This document shows positions 14,694 through 16,318 of a stretch of 16,318 nucleotides of DNA, piece by piece. Each line of letters opens with the position of its first letter. The stretch's first letter is position 1. The position numbers were made by a program, and so were the translations under genes. The notes under the pieces are model-generated. The model searched no databases. It saw nothing but the letters and a program-made list of their open reading frames with translations, and was not told where the DNA came from. Source of the stretch: Zeimonas sp039807785 (lineage in GTDB: Bacteria > Pseudomonadota > Gammaproteobacteria > Burkholderiales > Burkholderiaceae_E); assembly GCA_039807785.1 (NCBI GenBank), contig JBDHRX010000070.1, positions 1 through 16,318 on the forward strand, written 5' to 3'.

Positions 14694-15800
14694 TCAGGGC
14701 GCATTGTGTACCGGATTTGGGCCGGCGAGAGCCCCGGCCCGGCCCGCCTCCGGCGCCAGCCGGCGCAGCGCCCAGTCGATGTGCTCGCGCACCAGGGCGG
14801 ACGGATGCCCGGCGCGGGCGCGCAACGCGGCCACGACAGCCGGGCCGCCGGAGGAATTTCCCAGCGCCACCGCGATGTTGCGCAGCCAGCGCTCGTGCCC
14901 GATGCGCCGGATCGGCGAACCCGCCAGTTCCGCTTCGAAGCGCTCGGCGCTCCAGCCGAACAGCTCGACCAGCGCGGCGGCGTCGAGCCCGGCGCGCGCG
15001 GCGAACTCCGCCGTGGCCTGCGGGCGCGCGAAGCGGTTCCAGGGACAGGCCAGCTGGCAGTCGTCGCAGCCGTAGATGCGGTTGCCCAGCGCGGGGCGCA
15101 GCGACTCGGGGATCGGTCCCTTGAGCTCGATGGTCAGGTACGAGATGCAGCGCCGCGCATCGACCCGGTACGGGGCGACGATCGCCCCGGTCGGGCAGGC
15201 CTCGATGCAGCGCGTGCAGCGACCGCAGTGGTCGGCCCCGGGCGGCCCGGACGGCGCCAGCGGGAGATCGGTGTACAGGGTCCCGAGGAAGAAGGTGGAG
15301 CCGCGGTCCGGCTCGATCAGCAGGGTGTGCTTGCCGCGCCAGCCCAGGCCGGCGCGGCGGGCGAGCGCCACCTCCATGACCGGTGCCGAATCGCAGAACA
15401 CCCGGTAGCCGTAGGCACCCACCGCCGCCTCGATCCGCGTCGCCAGGCGCTGCAGCCGTGCGCGCACGACCTTGTGGTAATCGCGTCCCAGCGCATAGCG
15501 CGAGACGTAGGCGCGCTCCGGGTCCGACAGCGCGGCCCGGGCCTGCCCGATCCAGCCCGGATCGTCGGGTGCATAGTCGAAGGTCACCATGATCGCCGAC
15601 ACCGTGCCCGGCACCAGCTCGGCCGGGCGCGCGCGGCGCGCGCCATGGCGGGCCATATAATCCATCTCGCCATGGAAACCGGCCCGCAACCAGGCCTGCA
15701 GCCCTTCCTCGGCGTCCTCCAGGTCGAGGTCGGCCACGCCGACCGACCCGAAACCGAGCTCGCGTGCCCAGGCCTGCAACTGTTCGATGCGCAGCTCCAC
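14694..15800 (-). CDS. queG: Epoxyqueuosine reductase
   Basis: QueG performs the last step of queuosine synthesis, reducing epoxyqueuosine to queuosine in tRNA with cobalamin and two [4Fe-4S] clusters, in the cytoplasm. The 368-aa length is normal. GFHGEMDYMARHG (41-53) and SRYALGRDYHKVV (100-112) are family signatures. D137 in CDSAPVMEVALARRAGLGW matches the catalytic Asp. The ferredoxin-type ligands are C192, C195, C198 and C202 (CGRCTRCIEACPTGAI), then C218, C245, C248 and C252 (CDDCQLACPWN). A C-terminal HEAT-like segment contains a conserved-looking HERWLRNIAVALGN. The GTG at 15800 is the only start that keeps the N-terminal family region. It is divergent from tsaE with 16 nt between start codons, so its promoter must lie inside tsaE. 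Confidence 0.95.
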   Translation of the reverse strand: MELRIEQLQAWARELGFGSVGVADLDLEDAEEGLQAWLRAGFHGEMDYMARHGARRARPAELVPGTVSAIMVTFDYAPDDPGWIGQARAALSDPERAYVSRYALGRDYHKVVRARLQRLATRIEAAVGAYGYRVFCDSAPVMEVALARRAGLGWRGKHTLLIEPDRGSTFFLGTLYTDLPLAPSGPPGADHCGRCTRCIEACPTGAIVAPYRVDARRCISYLTIELKGPIPESLRPALGNRIYGCDDCQLACPWNRFARPQATAEFAARAGLDAAALVELFGWSAERFEAELAGSPIRRIGHERWLRNIAVALGNSSGGPAVVAALRARAGHPSALVREHIDWALRRLAPEAGRAGALAGPNPVHNAP

Positions 15801-15816
15801 ACTCGGATTCTAGAAC

Positions 15817-16318
15817 GTGTCCAAGGCCGCCAAGACCGACGCCGACGCGCCGCCCGCAGCCCCCGGCGACGCCGGTCCGGCCTGCCCGCTGCCCGACGTT
15901 GCGGCCACCGGGCGGCTCGCCGCCCGGCTCGCGCCCGCGCTCGAGCCCGGCTTCGTGATCTTCCTGTCCGGCGACCTCGGCGCCGGCAAGACCACCTTCG
16001 CCCGCGCGCTGCTGCGCGCCCTCGGCTTCCAGGGGCGCGTCAAAAGCCCGACCTACACGCTGGTCGAATCTTACGCACTGTCGAGATTCCAGCTATATCA
16101 TTTTGATTTGTATAGACTCTCCGCAGACACAGACTGGATCGATGCTGGCTTCGACGATCTTCTCGGCGGGCCCGGCGTGGCGCTCGTCGAATGGCCCGAG
16201 CGCGCCGCCGCCTGCCTGCCGCGCCCCGACCTGCGGCTGCGGCTCGAGCTCGACCCGGCGCACGGCGAGCAGGCGCGCGCGGCGCGGCTCGAAGCCGCGA
16301 CGCCGCGGGGGGCCGCAT
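15817..16318 (+). CDS. tsaE: tRNA t6A biosynthesis ATPase TsaE (right edge, stop not reached)
   Basis: TsaE is the P-loop ATPase that works with TsaB and TsaD to make threonylcarbamoyladenosine at tRNA position 37. The 167 codons present already cover the normal family length. The Walker A motif is GDLGAGKTT (52-60). The family signatures VKSPTYTLVESY (75-86), YHFDLYRL (94-101) and VALVEWPERA (121-130) follow. An in-frame TAG at 15811 means the GTG at 15817 is the first usable start. The N-terminal 25 residues are Ala/Pro-rich and not conserved. The frame is open at the right edge with the stop probably just beyond; an N-acetylmuramoyl-L-alanine amidase gene often comes next in betaproteobacteria. 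Codon use changes abruptly at 16067-16135. Confidence 0.93.
   Translation, partial: MSKAAKTDADAPPAAPGDAGPACPLPDVAATGRLAARLAPALEPGFVIFLSGDLGAGKTTFARALLRALGFQGRVKSPTYTLVESYALSRFQLYHFDLYRLSADTDWIDAGFDDLLGGPGVALVEWPERAAACLPRPDLRLRLELDPAHGEQARAARLEAATPRGAA
16071..16120. other. AT-rich island inside tsaE
   Basis: These 50 bases contain 18 G or C (36%), while the flanks look to be above 70%. Codons rare elsewhere in the window cluster here (AGA twice, CTA, TTG, TAT twice, TTT, CAT), although the protein is the conserved region around YHFDLYRL. On the minus strand a TGATATAGC extended -10-like element is visible, which could serve queG about 280 bp away, but no -35 matches. Confidence 0.6.

Noticed and set aside
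16102..16115. DNR-type box in tsaE (TTGAT-N4-ATAGA)
   Set aside because: Only one half-site fits, and it lies inside coding sequence in an AT-rich patch where chance matches are likely.

Overview
The window is very GC-rich and tightly packed. It reads as a chromosomal segment of a denitrifying proteobacterium, most likely a betaproteobacterium (Burkholderiales or Rhodocyclales type). I base that on the cd1 nitrite reductase, the DNR-type regulator, the divergent queG/tsaE pair and the pirin/AzoR pair. The assignment comes from gene content, not from a search.

Left part (1-6115): a redox and ion-homeostasis block. On the minus strand, a LysR-type regulator is followed by glutathione reductase (gor). 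The gor stop codon overlaps the start of mrpA, the large subunit of an Mrp-type Na+(K+)/H+ antiporter, which runs off the left edge. Divergent from the LysR gene is an azoR-pirin pair (FMN-dependent NADH:quinone/azo reductase, then a cupin-type pirin). A LysR-type T-N11-A dyad lies in the gap. Together these look like a quinone/electrophile stress module.

Middle part (6222-10244): three minus-strand genes. They are a large TonB-dependent outer-membrane receptor, a secreted chalcone-isomerase-like protein, and the tyrosine recombinase XerD. The last two are 8 nt apart and share a promoter whose -10 hexamer sits inside a perfect 8-bp inverted repeat.

Right part (10245-14645): a denitrification island. 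nirS (cytochrome cd1 nitrite reductase) and a small c-type cytochrome (nirM-like) form an operon closed by a strong intrinsic terminator. Upstream of nirS are a perfect FNR/DNR palindrome (TTGAT-N4-ATCAA) and, touching it, an unrelated perfect 17-bp inverted repeat. A second, one-mismatch DNR box sits just ahead of the divergent TonB receptor start. Beyond the terminator lies a divergent NirN/NirF-like d1-domain protein with no cytochrome c domain, no ATG start and a signal peptide built from a 12-bp tandem repeat. Convergent to it is a DNR-like Crp/Fnr regulator with no Fe-S cysteines and an E-x-x-S-R recognition helix that fits the boxes. The heme d1 assembly genes nirE, J, D/L/G/H and a standard nirF are not in the window.

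Far right (14694-16318): queG (epoxyqueuosine reductase) and divergent tsaE (tRNA t6A ATPase, cut by the right edge). Their start codons are only 16 nt apart, and tsaE contains a sharp AT-rich codon island.

No tRNA, rRNA, insertion sequence, CRISPR array or phage gene was seen. No gap between genes exceeds 300 bases.
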